Shown here piece by piece: positions 33,995 through 42,727 of a stretch of DNA of 64,000 nt. Source of the stretch: Pseudovibrio japonicus (GTDB lineage Bacteria > Pseudomonadota > Alphaproteobacteria > Rhizobiales > Stappiaceae); assembly GCF_014651595.1 (NCBI RefSeq), contig NZ_BMXE01000012.1, forward strand, positions 35,191 through 99,190, read 5' to 3'. The notes under the pieces are model-generated. The model worked only from the letters and a program-made list of their open reading frames with translations, was not told the DNA's origin and searched no databases. Within the stretch, counting starts at the first letter, position 1. The number at the start of each line of letters is the position of its first letter. Position numbers and translations under genes: made by a program.

Positions 33995-35713
33995 TTACTT
34001 GGCAGCATCTTCCCAGCTCTTGATCAGCTCGTCGTAGTCAACGGTGATAGGAGTTGGCTTCTCGTTCGCCAGTTTGGCTTTAGGTGCGCCCGGCTGATTC
34101 AGCCAGTAGTTACGATCCTTAACTTCATTGAGCTTAGGACCACACTCGCCCTGAACACCAGCACGCTCCAGACGCTTCAGAACTTTGTCCTGAGCAGCAG
34201 CAAGAGCAGTCATAGCTTCCTGAGGAGTTTTCGCGCCGGAGGATGCATCACCAATGTTCTGCCACCACAGCTGAGCCAACTTTGGATAGTCAGGAACGTT
34301 GGTGCCGGTTGGAGTCCACTGAACGCGTGCGGATGAACGGTAGAACTCAACCAAACCACCCAACTTAGGTGCACGCTCGGTGAAGGAAACATCACGAACG
34401 TCACTGTCACGAATGAAAGTCAAACCAACGTGAGACTTCTTCAGGGAAGTTGTCTTCGCCACGGTGAACTGAGCGTAGAGCCATGCAGCTTTTGCGCGGT
34501 CTTCCGGGGTAGACTTCATCAGTGTCCAGGAACCAGCGTCCTGATAACCCAGCTTCATGCCTTCTTCCCAGTAAGCACCCTTTGGAGAAGGAGCCATACG
34601 CCATTTCGGAGTGCCGTCTGCATTCACAACCGGGATACCATCTTTCACCATGTCGGCGGTGAATGTGGTGTACCAGAAGATCTGCTGAGCAACGTTGCCC
34701 TGTGCAGGAACAGGACCTGCTTCAGAGAACACCATGCCAGGCGCTTCAGCCGGAGCATACTTCTTCAGCCAGTCAATGTACTTGGTGACGGAGTAAACCG
34801 CTGCAGGACCATCAGCTGCACCACCGCGCTCTACGGAAGAACCAGCTGGCGAACAGCCGTTCACACGAATACCCCACTCATCAACTGGCAGACCGTTCGG
34901 GATACCCTTGTCGCCCGCACCAGCCATGGAGAGCCACGCATCGGTAAAACGCCAACCCAGTGATGGGTCTTTCTTACCGTAGTCCATGTGGCCATAGACT
35001 TTCTCGCCGTTGATTTCTTTCACGTCATTGGTGAAGAACTCGGCAATGTCTTCATAAGCAGACCAGTTGACCGGAACACCCAGATCGTAGCCATACTTCT
35101 CTTTAAACTGAGCTTTGATCTCAGGGTTGGTGAACCAGTCATAACGGAACCAGTAAAGGTTCGCGAACTGCTGGTCAGGAAGCTGGTACAGCTTGCCATC
35201 TGGACCAGTGGTGAAGGACTTGCCAATGAAGTCTTCAATGTCCAGCGTTGGCAGAGTAACGTCTTTACCTTCCTCCGCCATCCAGTCGGTCAGGTTACGC
35301 ACCTGCTGGTAACGCGCGTGAGTGCCGATCAGGTCGGAGTCGTTGATGTACGCATCATAGATGTTCTCGCCAGACTGCATCTGGGTCTGAAGCTTCTCAA
35401 CAACATCCCCTTCACCAATCAGGTCATGGGTCACTTTAATGCCGGTGATCTCGGTAAAGGCCTTAGCAAGCACTTTGGCTTCGTATTCATGGGTCGCAAT
35501 GGTCTCGGAAACCACTTTGATTTCCATACCCTTGAACGGCTCAGCAGCTTTGATGAACCAATCCATCTCGCTCAGCTGCTCTTCCTTGGAAAGAGTAGAA
35601 GGCTGAAACTCGTCATTCACCCACTTCTTGGCAGCTTCCATATCTGCAAAAGCAGCACTGGAAGCACAAATCATGGCCGCGAAGCCAACAGACGCTAAAA
35701 GCTGACGTCTCAT
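33995..35713 (-). CDS. glpV: Glycerol ABC transporter substrate-binding protein
   Basis: 572 residues from the ATG at 35713, with GGAGG eight bases upstream, and a Sec signal peptide (MRRQLLASVGFAAMICASSAAFA). It is a large periplasmic binding protein of the CUT1-like family. Its length, well above the usual 400-450, and its place at the end of a six-gene transporter operon match GlpV of the Rhizobium leguminosarum GlpSTPQUV glycerol importer. Motifs of the family include LTDWMAEEGKDV and the C-terminal LNQPGAPKAKL. It should bind glycerol, by homology only. Confidence 0.86.
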   Translation of the reverse strand: MRRQLLASVGFAAMICASSAAFADMEAAKKWVNDEFQPSTLSKEEQLSEMDWFIKAAEPFKGMEIKVVSETIATHEYEAKVLAKAFTEITGIKVTHDLIGEGDVVEKLQTQMQSGENIYDAYINDSDLIGTHARYQQVRNLTDWMAEEGKDVTLPTLDIEDFIGKSFTTGPDGKLYQLPDQQFANLYWFRYDWFTNPEIKAQFKEKYGYDLGVPVNWSAYEDIAEFFTNDVKEINGEKVYGHMDYGKKDPSLGWRFTDAWLSMAGAGDKGIPNGLPVDEWGIRVNGCSPAGSSVERGGAADGPAAVYSVTKYIDWLKKYAPAEAPGMVFSEAGPVPAQGNVAQQIFWYTTFTADMVKDGIPVVNADGTPKWRMAPSPKGAYWEEGMKLGYQDAGSWTLMKSTPEDRAKAAWLYAQFTVAKTTSLKKSHVGLTFIRDSDVRDVSFTERAPKLGGLVEFYRSSARVQWTPTGTNVPDYPKLAQLWWQNIGDASSGAKTPQEAMTALAAAQDKVLKRLERAGVQGECGPKLNEVKDRNYWLNQPGAPKAKLANEKPTPITVDYDELIKSWEDAAK

Positions 35714-35786
35714 ATATATTCCTCCCGAAAATATTTTTTGCACCAACAGTTCCCGGAAACATCAGTGCCAAGAAAAAAGCTCAGGC

Positions 35787-36068
35787 CTAAACCCAGCGGA
35801 ACACGCAAAACGCATATGCCACACAGACCATCAGAGCCAACCAGAGGTTTGTGCTCACAAACCCAAGCCAAAACAGGCAGATAAATGCACTGCCCAACAA
35901 TGAGACAAACAGGCGGTCACCACGTGTTGTCTCAAACCGCAAAATCCCATGCCGCGGGCTTCCCCCCGGCACAAACCACTCCCATACCGCCATACCGGAA
36001 ATCAGCAGGCCAATCGTGATGAAAAAGATCGCTGTCGGCTGCGTCCAGGCCATCCAAGAAAAATCCAT
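35787..36068 (-). CDS. glpU: DUF2160 membrane protein of the glycerol transporter
   Basis: 93 residues with three hydrophobic segments (about 10-30, 52-70, 72-92) and the conserved TRGDRLFVSLLGSAFICLFWLGF core of DUF2160. The gene is found specifically inside alphaproteobacterial glycerol transporter operons between glpQ and glpV. The function of GlpU is not known. Confidence 0.85.
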   Translation of the reverse strand: MDFSWMAWTQPTAIFFITIGLLISGMAVWEWFVPGGSPRHGILRFETTRGDRLFVSLLGSAFICLFWLGFVSTNLWLALMVCVAYAFCVFRWV

Positions 36069-36082
36069 GTCTCGCTCCCCTG

Positions 36083-36988
36083 TTAAACGCGGCCCAGGGC
36101 AAAGCCCTTAGCGATGTAGTTACGTACGAAGTAGATCACGAGCGCACCTGGCACGATGGTCAACACCCCTGCTGCCGCCAACACACCCCAGTCCATACCG
36201 GAGGCCGAAACCGTACGGGTCATAGTCGCCGCAATCGGCTTGGCCGCAGTGGTCGTCAGCGTACGGGCAATCAGCAGCTCAACCCATGAGAACATGAAGC
36301 AGAAGAACGCCGCCACACCGATACCGCTTGCAATCAAAGGCATGAAGATCTTGCCGAAGAATTTCGGAAACGAGTAGCCATCAATATACGCAGTCTCGTC
36401 AATTTCTTTCGGAACGCCGGACATGAAGCCTTCCAAAATCCACACAGCCAGCGGCACATTGAACAGACAGTGTGCCAGAGCCACCGCAAGGTGCGTGTCG
36501 ATCAAACCAAACGCGGAATAAAGCTGGAAGAACGGCAGCGCAAACACCGCCGGTGGCGCCATACGGTTGGTCAGCAGCCAGAAGAACAAGTGCTTGTCAC
36601 CCAGAAACTTATAGCGCGAGAACGCATAGGCCGCTGGCAACGCAACCGCCACGGAGATCACCGTGTTGAGCACCACGTAGGTGATGGAGTTGATGTAACC
36701 GTTGTACCAGCTCGGGTCCGTGAAGATCACCATGTAGTTAGCAAGTGTCGGCTCATCCGGCCACAGGGTGAACTTACTCAGGATCTCCTGATTGGTCTTC
36801 AGGCTCATGTTAAAGAGCCAGTAGATCGGCAGCATCAAGAACGTGATGTACACGGTTGGCACGAGGAAGGCATACCGGCTCCCTGTTCGTTGCGCCCTCG
36901 CACGGGCCCGGCTGCGTGGAGCCTGTCCACCGGCAGCAACACCAGTCTCAATTGTAGCTGTTCCAGTTGTCGTAGACATGGCGCTCAC
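36083..36988 (-). CDS. glpQ: Glycerol ABC transporter permease GlpQ
   Basis: 301 residues with six predicted membrane helices and the permease EAA loop (ETAYIDGYSFPKFFGKIFMPL, about 196-216) that docks on the ATPase. The N-terminus before the first helix is unusual, with about 35 polar, Arg-rich residues (PRSRARARAQRTGSR). The ATG overlaps the glpP stop codon (ATGA), so the two permeases are translationally coupled. Confidence 0.88.
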   Translation of the reverse strand: MSAMSTTTGTATIETGVAAGGQAPRSRARARAQRTGSRYAFLVPTVYITFLMLPIYWLFNMSLKTNQEILSKFTLWPDEPTLANYMVIFTDPSWYNGYINSITYVVLNTVISVAVALPAAYAFSRYKFLGDKHLFFWLLTNRMAPPAVFALPFFQLYSAFGLIDTHLAVALAHCLFNVPLAVWILEGFMSGVPKEIDETAYIDGYSFPKFFGKIFMPLIASGIGVAAFFCFMFSWVELLIARTLTTTAAKPIAATMTRTVSASGMDWGVLAAAGVLTIVPGALVIYFVRNYIAKGFALGRV

Positions 36989-37872
36989 TCCTCCCCTGCG
37001 TAGTGTTTCTTCTCAGCCCCGGCATTGTTCATCACGGTGTAGAACACCCACGAGAACAGCAGGATGATGAGGAAGTAGACGAGCGACATCGCAGCAGCTG
37101 GACCAAGGTCAAACTGACCAATCGCCATCTTCACAAGGTCAATACTCAGGAAGGTCGTGGAGTTACCCGGTCCGCCGCCAGTCACAACAAACGGCTCAGT
37201 ATAGATCATGAAGCTGTCCATAAAGCGCAGCAGCACAGCAATCAGCAATACACTGTGCATCTTCGGCAGCTGGATGTAGCGGAACACCGCCCAGCGCGAA
37301 GCACCATCAATACGCGCTGCCTGATAGTAAGCCTCTGGAATAGAAACCAGACCCGCATAACACAGCAGCACAACAAGGCTGGTCCAATGCCACACATCCA
37401 TAACAATCACTGTGGCCCAAGCTGCAATAGGGTCCTGAGTGTAGTTGTAGTTGATGCCAATCAAGTTCAGGAAGTACCCCAGCAGACCAATATCCGCGCG
37501 GCCAAACACCTGCCAGATGGTGCCAACCACGTTCCACGGCACCAGCAGCGGCAAAGCCATCAGCACTAGACAAACCGGCACACCCCAGCCCTTCTTCGGC
37601 ATACACAGCGCAATGCCAATACCCAGCGGAATCTCGATTGCAAGAATGGAGAAAGAGAAAATCAGGTTACGAACCAGCGCATCATGAAAGCGCTCAGAAG
37701 CAAGAAGCTCCTGAAACCATTCAATCCCAACCCAGAAGAACTGATTGTTCCCAAAACTGTCCTGAAACGCGTAGTTCACAACAGTCATCAGCGGAATAAC
37801 AGCGGTAAAGGCCACCAGCAGCAGAACCGGCAGAACCATGAACCAGGCTTTGTTATTTACGGTCTTTTCCAT
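36985..37872 (-). CDS. glpP: Glycerol ABC transporter permease GlpP
   Basis: 295 residues, six membrane segments, EAA motif at YYQAARIDGASRWAVFRYIQLP (about 180-200). CUT1-type MalF-like half of the channel that pairs with GlpQ. Its start is 3 bases after the glpT stop. Confidence 0.88.
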   Translation of the reverse strand: MEKTVNNKAWFMVLPVLLLVAFTAVIPLMTVVNYAFQDSFGNNQFFWVGIEWFQELLASERFHDALVRNLIFSFSILAIEIPLGIGIALCMPKKGWGVPVCLVLMALPLLVPWNVVGTIWQVFGRADIGLLGYFLNLIGINYNYTQDPIAAWATVIVMDVWHWTSLVVLLCYAGLVSIPEAYYQAARIDGASRWAVFRYIQLPKMHSVLLIAVLLRFMDSFMIYTEPFVVTGGGPGNSTTFLSIDLVKMAIGQFDLGPAAAMSLVYFLIILLFSWVFYTVMNNAGAEKKHYAGEE

Positions 37873-37875
37873 GGA

Positions 37876-38955
37876 TCAGGCCCCCTCACTCACAAGCCAG
37901 CTGTCGGCATAAAGGTTCGTCTGAGCCGGATCGAACAGCGCCGTCGGGCTCTCCGGAATACTCTCGCCTTCACCAACAATCGCATTCAGCGCAGCCCCAT
38001 TCATCTCACCGCGCAAAATGCGATAGCGGCCAATGTCCTCGACAGCGTTGACCTTGAGCGGCAAACCTTCACCGGCCTCGCCCAGCTTCACAAACTCAGG
38101 ACGAATACCAACCTCGGTTTTCTGGGCAGTCTTCATCGGATCAAGACCGCACGCCAGCGGAACACTATGCTCACCGATGCGCGCCGTGGTTCCATCCACC
38201 TCACAAGGCAGAACATTCATGCCCGGAGACCCGATGAAGTAACCAACAAACGTATGCTGAGGCTTACGGAAAAGCTCATCCGGTGTTCCAATCTGCACCA
38301 CTTCACCGCCATACATCACCACAACTTTATCCGCGAAGGTCAAAGCCTCGGTCTGGTCGTGGGTCACGTACACCATGGTAAACCCAAACTGCTTATGCAG
38401 GTGCTTCAGCTGCGAGCGCAGAACCCACTTCATATGCGGATCAATCACGGTGAGCGGCTCATCAAATAGGATCGCGTTGGTGTCAGAGCGCACCAGCCCA
38501 CGGCCCAGAGAAATCTTCTGCTTCTCATCAGCCGTCAGACCTTGCGCCTTACGCTTGGCCTTGCTCTCCAAATCAATAATCCGCAGAATCTCGTTGACCT
38601 TCTGATCAACCTCAGCAGCGGGAACTCCGCGATTTCGCAGAGGAAACGCCAGATTGTCGTAAACAGACATGGTGTCGTAAACGACCGGAAATTGGAACAC
38701 CTGCGCAATATTACGCGCCTCAGTCGACAGCTCCGTCACCGGCTTCCCATCAAACAACAGCTCGCCTTCAGAGGGTGTCAGCAGGCCGGAAATAATGTTC
38801 AAAAGCGTTGTCTTACCGCAGCCGGAAGACCCAAGAAGCGCATAAGCACCGCCGTCTTCAAAGGTCAGATTAACTTCCTTCAAAGCGTAGTCGCTCGGGC
38901 TCTTTGGGTTCGGCAGATAAGAGTGGCGAATGTGGTCGAGATCAATACGTGCCAT
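37876..38955 (-). CDS. glpT: Glycerol ABC transporter ATPase GlpT
   Basis: 359 residues. Walker A LGSSGCGKTTLL (about 37-48), the signature LTADEKQKISLGRGL in place of canonical LSGGQ, Walker B AILFDEPLTVID, and switch His in YVTHDQ. A C-terminal TOBE-like domain follows (about 235-359). The degenerate signature loop and the weak helical region suggest it works as one half of a heterodimer with GlpS. Position second in glpSTPQUV supports the name. Note that this GlpT is not the glycerol-3-phosphate antiporter of enteric bacteria. Confidence 0.86.
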   Translation of the reverse strand: MARIDLDHIRHSYLPNPKSPSDYALKEVNLTFEDGGAYALLGSSGCGKTTLLNIISGLLTPSEGELLFDGKPVTELSTEARNIAQVFQFPVVYDTMSVYDNLAFPLRNRGVPAAEVDQKVNEILRIIDLESKAKRKAQGLTADEKQKISLGRGLVRSDTNAILFDEPLTVIDPHMKWVLRSQLKHLHKQFGFTMVYVTHDQTEALTFADKVVVMYGGEVVQIGTPDELFRKPQHTFVGYFIGSPGMNVLPCEVDGTTARIGEHSVPLACGLDPMKTAQKTEVGIRPEFVKLGEAGEGLPLKVNAVEDIGRYRILRGEMNGAALNAIVGEGESIPESPTALFDPAQTNLYADSWLVSEGA

Positions 38956-38965
38956 GCTCGCCTCC

Positions 38966-40063
38966 TTACGCAGTTTCAGCCATGTGAGAGGCGTTCATCA
39001 ATGATGCCACGGAGCGACCGTCATCATCAAAGATCATGAAGTTCTTCGCATCCACATAGACATCAATGTTCGCGTCCACATCCACGTTATGAATGCCATG
39101 CTCCAACGCCACCCAGCGGTGATTCAGACATGTCAGGTGGATGAAGCTCTCAGAACCGGTGATCTCCGAAACATCCACCACAGCCGGAAGACACACAGCA
39201 TCTTCACTCGGCCGTTGCAGGTAGAGGTGATGGGGCCGGAAACCTACTTTGTAATGCCCGTCAGGCAAACGCTTTTCTTCCTCAGATGCCGGAATAACTG
39301 TACCGTTGGACGTGCGGAACTCACCCCCGCTTTTTGTCAGACCCAGCAGGTTCAGCGGCGGATCAGAGAAGGTTTGCGCAGTGACTATGTCCTGAGGGTT
39401 TCTGTAAACATCAATAGTGTCACCGAACTGCGAAACCCGCCCCTCGTGCAAGGTGGCCGTTCTCCCACCAAGCAACAGCGCCTCGGTTGGCTCCGTTGTT
39501 GCATAAACAAACACAGCACCGCTTTCAGAGAAGATCTTCGGCAGCTCGTCACGCAGTTCTTCGCGCAGTTTATAGTCAAGGTTAGCCAACGGCTCATCCA
39601 TCAGCACCAAATGCGCGCCCTTAACAAGCGCCCGCGCAATCGCCGTGCGCTGCTGCTGGCCACCAGAAAGGTTCAGCGGCGTTCTCTCCAGATAAGGCGT
39701 AAGCTTCATCAGATCTGCGGCCTTGCGCACCTGCTTGTCGATCTCATCCCGCTTCAACCCCGCAACGCGCAGCGGGCTCGCGATGTTTTCGTAAACCGTG
39801 AGAGCCGGGTAATTGATGAACTGCTGATAGACCATGGCGACATCGCGCTTGCGCACGGAAACGCCGGTCATGTCCTGTCCATTGACGAGCACTTGCCCTG
39901 CTGTTGGCGTGTCCAACCCTGCCATCAAACGCATCAGCGTTGTTTTGCCCGACAGCGTTGGCCCCAACAATACGTTCAATGAACCGCTTTCTAGACGCAG
40001 TGAAACGCCACGAATATGGTCCATGCCGTCAACAGTTTTGCTGACGCCCCTTAATTCAAGCAT
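38966..40063 (-). CDS. glpS: Glycerol ABC transporter ATPase GlpS
   Basis: 365 residues from the ATG at 40063 (GGGAGG five bases upstream); an in-frame start 16 codons earlier lacks a site. Walker A is LGPTLSGKTTLM, with the LSGGQQQRTAIARAL signature and Walker B LVLMDEPLANLD. The switch His is replaced: the H-loop region reads VFVYATTEPTEALLL with no His where GlpT has YVTHDQ. With the degenerate signature of GlpT this suggests one composite ATP site per heterodimer. It is the first gene of the operon. glpR and glpD, which precede glpS in Rhizobium, are not in this window. Confidence 0.88.
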   Translation of the reverse strand: MLELRGVSKTVDGMDHIRGVSLRLESGSLNVLLGPTLSGKTTLMRLMAGLDTPTAGQVLVNGQDMTGVSVRKRDVAMVYQQFINYPALTVYENIASPLRVAGLKRDEIDKQVRKAADLMKLTPYLERTPLNLSGGQQQRTAIARALVKGAHLVLMDEPLANLDYKLREELRDELPKIFSESGAVFVYATTEPTEALLLGGRTATLHEGRVSQFGDTIDVYRNPQDIVTAQTFSDPPLNLLGLTKSGGEFRTSNGTVIPASEEEKRLPDGHYKVGFRPHHLYLQRPSEDAVCLPAVVDVSEITGSESFIHLTCLNHRWVALEHGIHNVDVDANIDVYVDAKNFMIFDDDGRSVASLMNASHMAETA

Positions 40064-40688
40064 GTTGCCCTCCCGGAACAGAAAGCCGCCCAACTGCTTT
40101 CTGTGGTACACGCTGCTTGCACCGCGGTACCTGTAAATTCCTGACTGTCATTCCCAAAACAGCTCGAAAACTGAGCTGAATTCCAAACTAAAGGTTCTGA
40201 CCTTTTTAAAACTTCAGCGCCTCTCAGCGCGACTTACCTATCAATTTCGCTTAAACCTCCCGATGCACGTCTAAGGTCCGCTTGCTTGTGCAGCGCCACC
40301 CCATAAAGTGCCCCTGAGGACCGAAATTAAACTACGTCCTGACCTATGCGTCAATTTTCGTTTATTGCCAATAACGCGCACATTCGCGTAATTTCGAAAT
40401 ATAATCGAAACCACTTAAGCGTCAATTCGAAAATCGACAAAAGCAAACCCATGGTTGTTATCCATTAGGATGAGAGCGCATCACGTGCAGACCAGAACAA
40501 GCAAACTCAGCTATTCCCACACGCAACATCCCACGGGATTAACACCCTGAAAAGATTGTATTCTTCACGTAAAATCCCAGGAAGGAAACTCACCATTAGT
40601 CTTGCAGCACCCTGATTTGAGGTCGCATCAGACGGTCAACCGTTCTCCACCGGGTGTGATCAATTCATGAGATTTTCTTGCTCAAACA
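40064..40688. promoter_or_regulatory. Upstream region of the glp operon
   Basis: About 620 bases with no supported gene. It should hold the glp promoter and operators: see the TTTCGA-N7-TCGAAA palindrome and the GCGTCAATT repeats listed next. No long terminator hairpin was recognised here for the 58-residue ORF upstream. Confidence 0.5.
40348..40438. promoter_or_regulatory. Candidate DeoR/GlpR-type operators
   Basis: A perfect palindrome TTTCGA-aatataa-TCGAAA (40392-40410) lies between two copies of GCGTCAATT (40348-40356 and 40419-40427). The second copy continues as TCGAAAATCGAC. TTTCG/CGAAA half sites are typical of DeoR-family regulators, which control glycerol and sugar uptake. The array lies 290-375 bases upstream of glpS. 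The regulator gene itself is not in the window. Confidence 0.4.
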
Positions 40689-40865
40689 TCAGTTCCGATA
40701 CAGACCTCGGAAGGCGAACCCGTTGCTAACGGTCTCGGGGTCAAAACCAACTGCGGTACCGTTCCATGAAGCGAGATTCGAACCGCCCTTCTGCAGAAAT
40801 GCCGCAACGGAATCCATATTCTTGAACACGACAACCCAAGCAATTTTCTCCGCTTTGCTGACCAT
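40689..40865 (-). CDS. Small conserved-looking hypothetical protein, 58 residues
   Basis: An ATG at 40865 with GAGG seven bases upstream opens a 58-codon frame (MVSKAEKIAWVVVFKNMDSV..., with ..GGSNLASWNGTAVGFDPETV.. in the middle, ending FRGLYRN). Amino-acid content is balanced and protein-like, unlike the overlapping frame on the other strand. I do not recognise the family. No signal peptide or full membrane helix. It shares its upstream region with the divergent beta-propeller gene. Confidence 0.6.
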   Translation of the reverse strand: MVSKAEKIAWVVVFKNMDSVAAFLQKGGSNLASWNGTAVGFDPETVSNGFAFRGLYRN

Positions 40866-41005
40866 TCCTTAACCTCACTTAAAATGCCTGAGGGCGCGGA
40901 GGGCGTTTGCCATAGACACGCCTAGCCTGTGCCTTAAGGCATAAAGTCTTGCGCTAAGACCTAAGTCTCGCGCACAGAAAAGAGACGGCACAAGGGAGAG
41001 GTTGG

Positions 41006-42037
41006 ATGAACAGACGAGAGTTTCTCGGAGCATCTGCCATAGCGATTTCAAGCGCCTACTACATCGGCATCGTTGCTGGACCAGTCATCGCCCAAGAAGA
41101 CAAATCAAGCGCCATCAGCAACGCAAAAGTCACGTACTTTGACGCGACCGCAGGCGCACGGCCAAGAGATGTGGCCTTTGATGCCGATGGGATGGTCTGG
41201 TATTGCGGACAAGGAGATGGAACTCTCACACGTCTTGACCCTGCCACCGGAGACCTTCATCCGGTTTCCTTGGGAGAGAACGCAGCCCCACATGGCGTGG
41301 TGCTTGGCCCGGACAACGCAATGTGGGTGACAGAAGGCGGTCAGAATGCCATCGCCCGCGTTGATACGGGAACAGATGAAGTCACACTTATTCCGCTACC
41401 GATTGAGTTTGAAGACGCAAACCTCAACACCGGTATCTTCGATCACGACGGCATTTACTGGTTCACCGGACAAAACGGCGTCTACGGACGCGTCGATCCT
41501 GCCACTCAGGAAATTCAGGTTTGGCCAAGCCCGGAAGGCCCCGGTCCGTATGGCATCACAGTCACGCCACAAGGTGACGTCTGGTACGCCTCTCTCGCCG
41601 GGAACCACATTGCCAACATCGACAGAGCCACAGGCGATGTACGCGTCGTAACACCTCCTGCAGAGGATCAGGGTCCTCGCCGCATCTGGTCCAACTCAGA
41701 AGGCAAGCTCTGGGTCAGCGAATGGCTTTCCGGACACGTTAGTCTATACGATCCTCAGGAAGACACTTGGCGCGCTTGGAGACTCCCCGGCGAATCCCCA
41801 CTGCCCTACTCTGTTTATGTAGACGAGAACGATAAGGTTTGGCTGACAGACTTTGACACCGACTCTGTCGTCTTCTTTGATCCCGATACAGAAGACTTCA
41901 CCAGCTTCAGAAGCGATCAGGCCCACTCCGACGTCCGCCACATGGCAGGACGAACTGGCGAAGTTTGGGGCGGTGAATCGGGAACTGGCAGGCTCGTTCG
42001 TATCCAGTTCGACGAAACCGCTGGAACACCTGCCTGA
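41006..42037 (+). CDS. Exported Vgb-like beta-propeller protein
   Basis: 343 residues with a Tat-type signal (NRREFLGASAIAISS, cut near VIAQE). The rest is seven repeats of the Vgb/SMP-30 propeller type (W-x-T/S-x5-[NI]-x-R-x-D pattern: MWVTEGGQNAIARVDTG, YWFTGQNGVYGRVDPAT, VWYASLAGNHIANIDRAT, LWVSEWLSGHVSLYD, VWLTDFDTDSVVFFD). Virginiamycin B lyase is one member, but most homologues are not antibiotic-resistance enzymes, and an exported copy is likely a periplasmic lactonase- or lyase-like protein. The ribosome binding site is GAGAGG. Confidence 0.82.
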   Translation: MNRREFLGASAIAISSAYYIGIVAGPVIAQEDKSSAISNAKVTYFDATAGARPRDVAFDADGMVWYCGQGDGTLTRLDPATGDLHPVSLGENAAPHGVVLGPDNAMWVTEGGQNAIARVDTGTDEVTLIPLPIEFEDANLNTGIFDHDGIYWFTGQNGVYGRVDPATQEIQVWPSPEGPGPYGITVTPQGDVWYASLAGNHIANIDRATGDVRVVTPPAEDQGPRRIWSNSEGKLWVSEWLSGHVSLYDPQEDTWRAWRLPGESPLPYSVYVDENDKVWLTDFDTDSVVFFDPDTEDFTSFRSDQAHSDVRHMAGRTGEVWGGESGTGRLVRIQFDETAGTPA

Positions 42038-42085
42038 TAAAGAAACCAACGGAAGAAGCGCAGTGCCCCCACTGCGCTATTACTG

Positions 42086-42625
42086 TCAGAAAGAAAACGC
42101 CATCTGGTCTTTGCTCGCACCCGGCCCAAACGCAATGCCCTCGTGCTCCAGCAGCCAGACCTTGGTCTCCAGCCCGCCACCAAAACCAACCAGCGCCCCG
42201 TTTGCCCCAATCACCCGATGGCAGGGAATGACGATCGGCAGTGGATTCGCGTTGTTCGCCAGCCCCACCGCACGGCTCGCTCCCGGATTGCCCAGCGCCG
42301 TTGCGATATCACCGTAACTGCGCGTTTCTCCAAACGGAATGGCGGCCAGCTGCTCCCAGACACTCTTCTGAAAATCAGTCCCAATCAGCCGCCAGTCGAG
42401 AGAGAACTCTTCAAGCTCGCGCGCAAAGTAAGCATCCAGCTGCGCAATCAACGCTCCATAAGGCGTGGCATCTTCCACCCAACCCTCTTCAACGAACCGC
42501 CGGCGTGCACTCTCGGGAAAATGAAGAAACTCAAGCGCACCGCCCTGCCCACCAATCAGCAAAGACCCCACCGGGCTCTCATAACTGCAATAGGTGATTA
42601 TCTCTGCATCGCTGGTCATGGCCAT
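42086..42625 (-). CDS. ogt: Methylated-DNA-protein-cysteine methyltransferase
   Basis: 179 residues; transfers the alkyl group from O6-alkylguanine or O4-alkylthymine to its own Cys135 in the IPCHRVIG motif, then is inactive. The helix-turn-helix arginine finger region (RAVGLANNANPLP) and the C-terminal LVGFGGGLETKVWLLEHEG are intact. The ATG has GGAG six bases upstream. This is the simple Ogt type without an Ada regulatory domain. It converges with the propeller gene. Confidence 0.95.
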   Translation of the reverse strand: MAMTSDAEIITYCSYESPVGSLLIGGQGGALEFLHFPESARRRFVEEGWVEDATPYGALIAQLDAYFARELEEFSLDWRLIGTDFQKSVWEQLAAIPFGETRSYGDIATALGNPGASRAVGLANNANPLPIVIPCHRVIGANGALVGFGGGLETKVWLLEHEGIAFGPGASKDQMAFSF

Positions 42626-42644
42626 CCCCTACTCCGGAAGTGCA

Positions 42645-42682
42645 TGAAAAAACTCTCCGCCACATTCAGCAGCGGAGAGTTC
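42645..42682 (-). terminator. Rho-independent terminator of the FAH gene
   Basis: On the minus strand AACTCTCCGC-tgctgaatgtg-GCGGAGAGTTTTTTC: perfect 10-bp stem and a six-T run, about 45 bases after the FAH gene stop. Confidence 0.88.
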
Positions 42683-42727
42683 TGAAAAGCTTAGTGAAGG
42701 AGCCTAAGCTCCGCAAGTGCAGGACCA

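Noticed and set aside
40678..40872. A 64-residue frame on the + strand and a tRNA-like GGTTCGAATC string on the minus strand
   Set aside because: The + frame has no ribosome binding site and overlaps the better supported 58-residue gene on the other strand. The tRNA-like string has no pairing T arm, anticodon arm or acceptor stem; it is part of that coding sequence.
41006..42037. Reading the beta-propeller gene as an antibiotic-resistance gene (virginiamycin B lyase)
   Set aside because: Only the propeller repeat pattern supports it; the protein carries a Tat export signal, unlike the cytoplasmic resistance enzyme, and has no resistance context.
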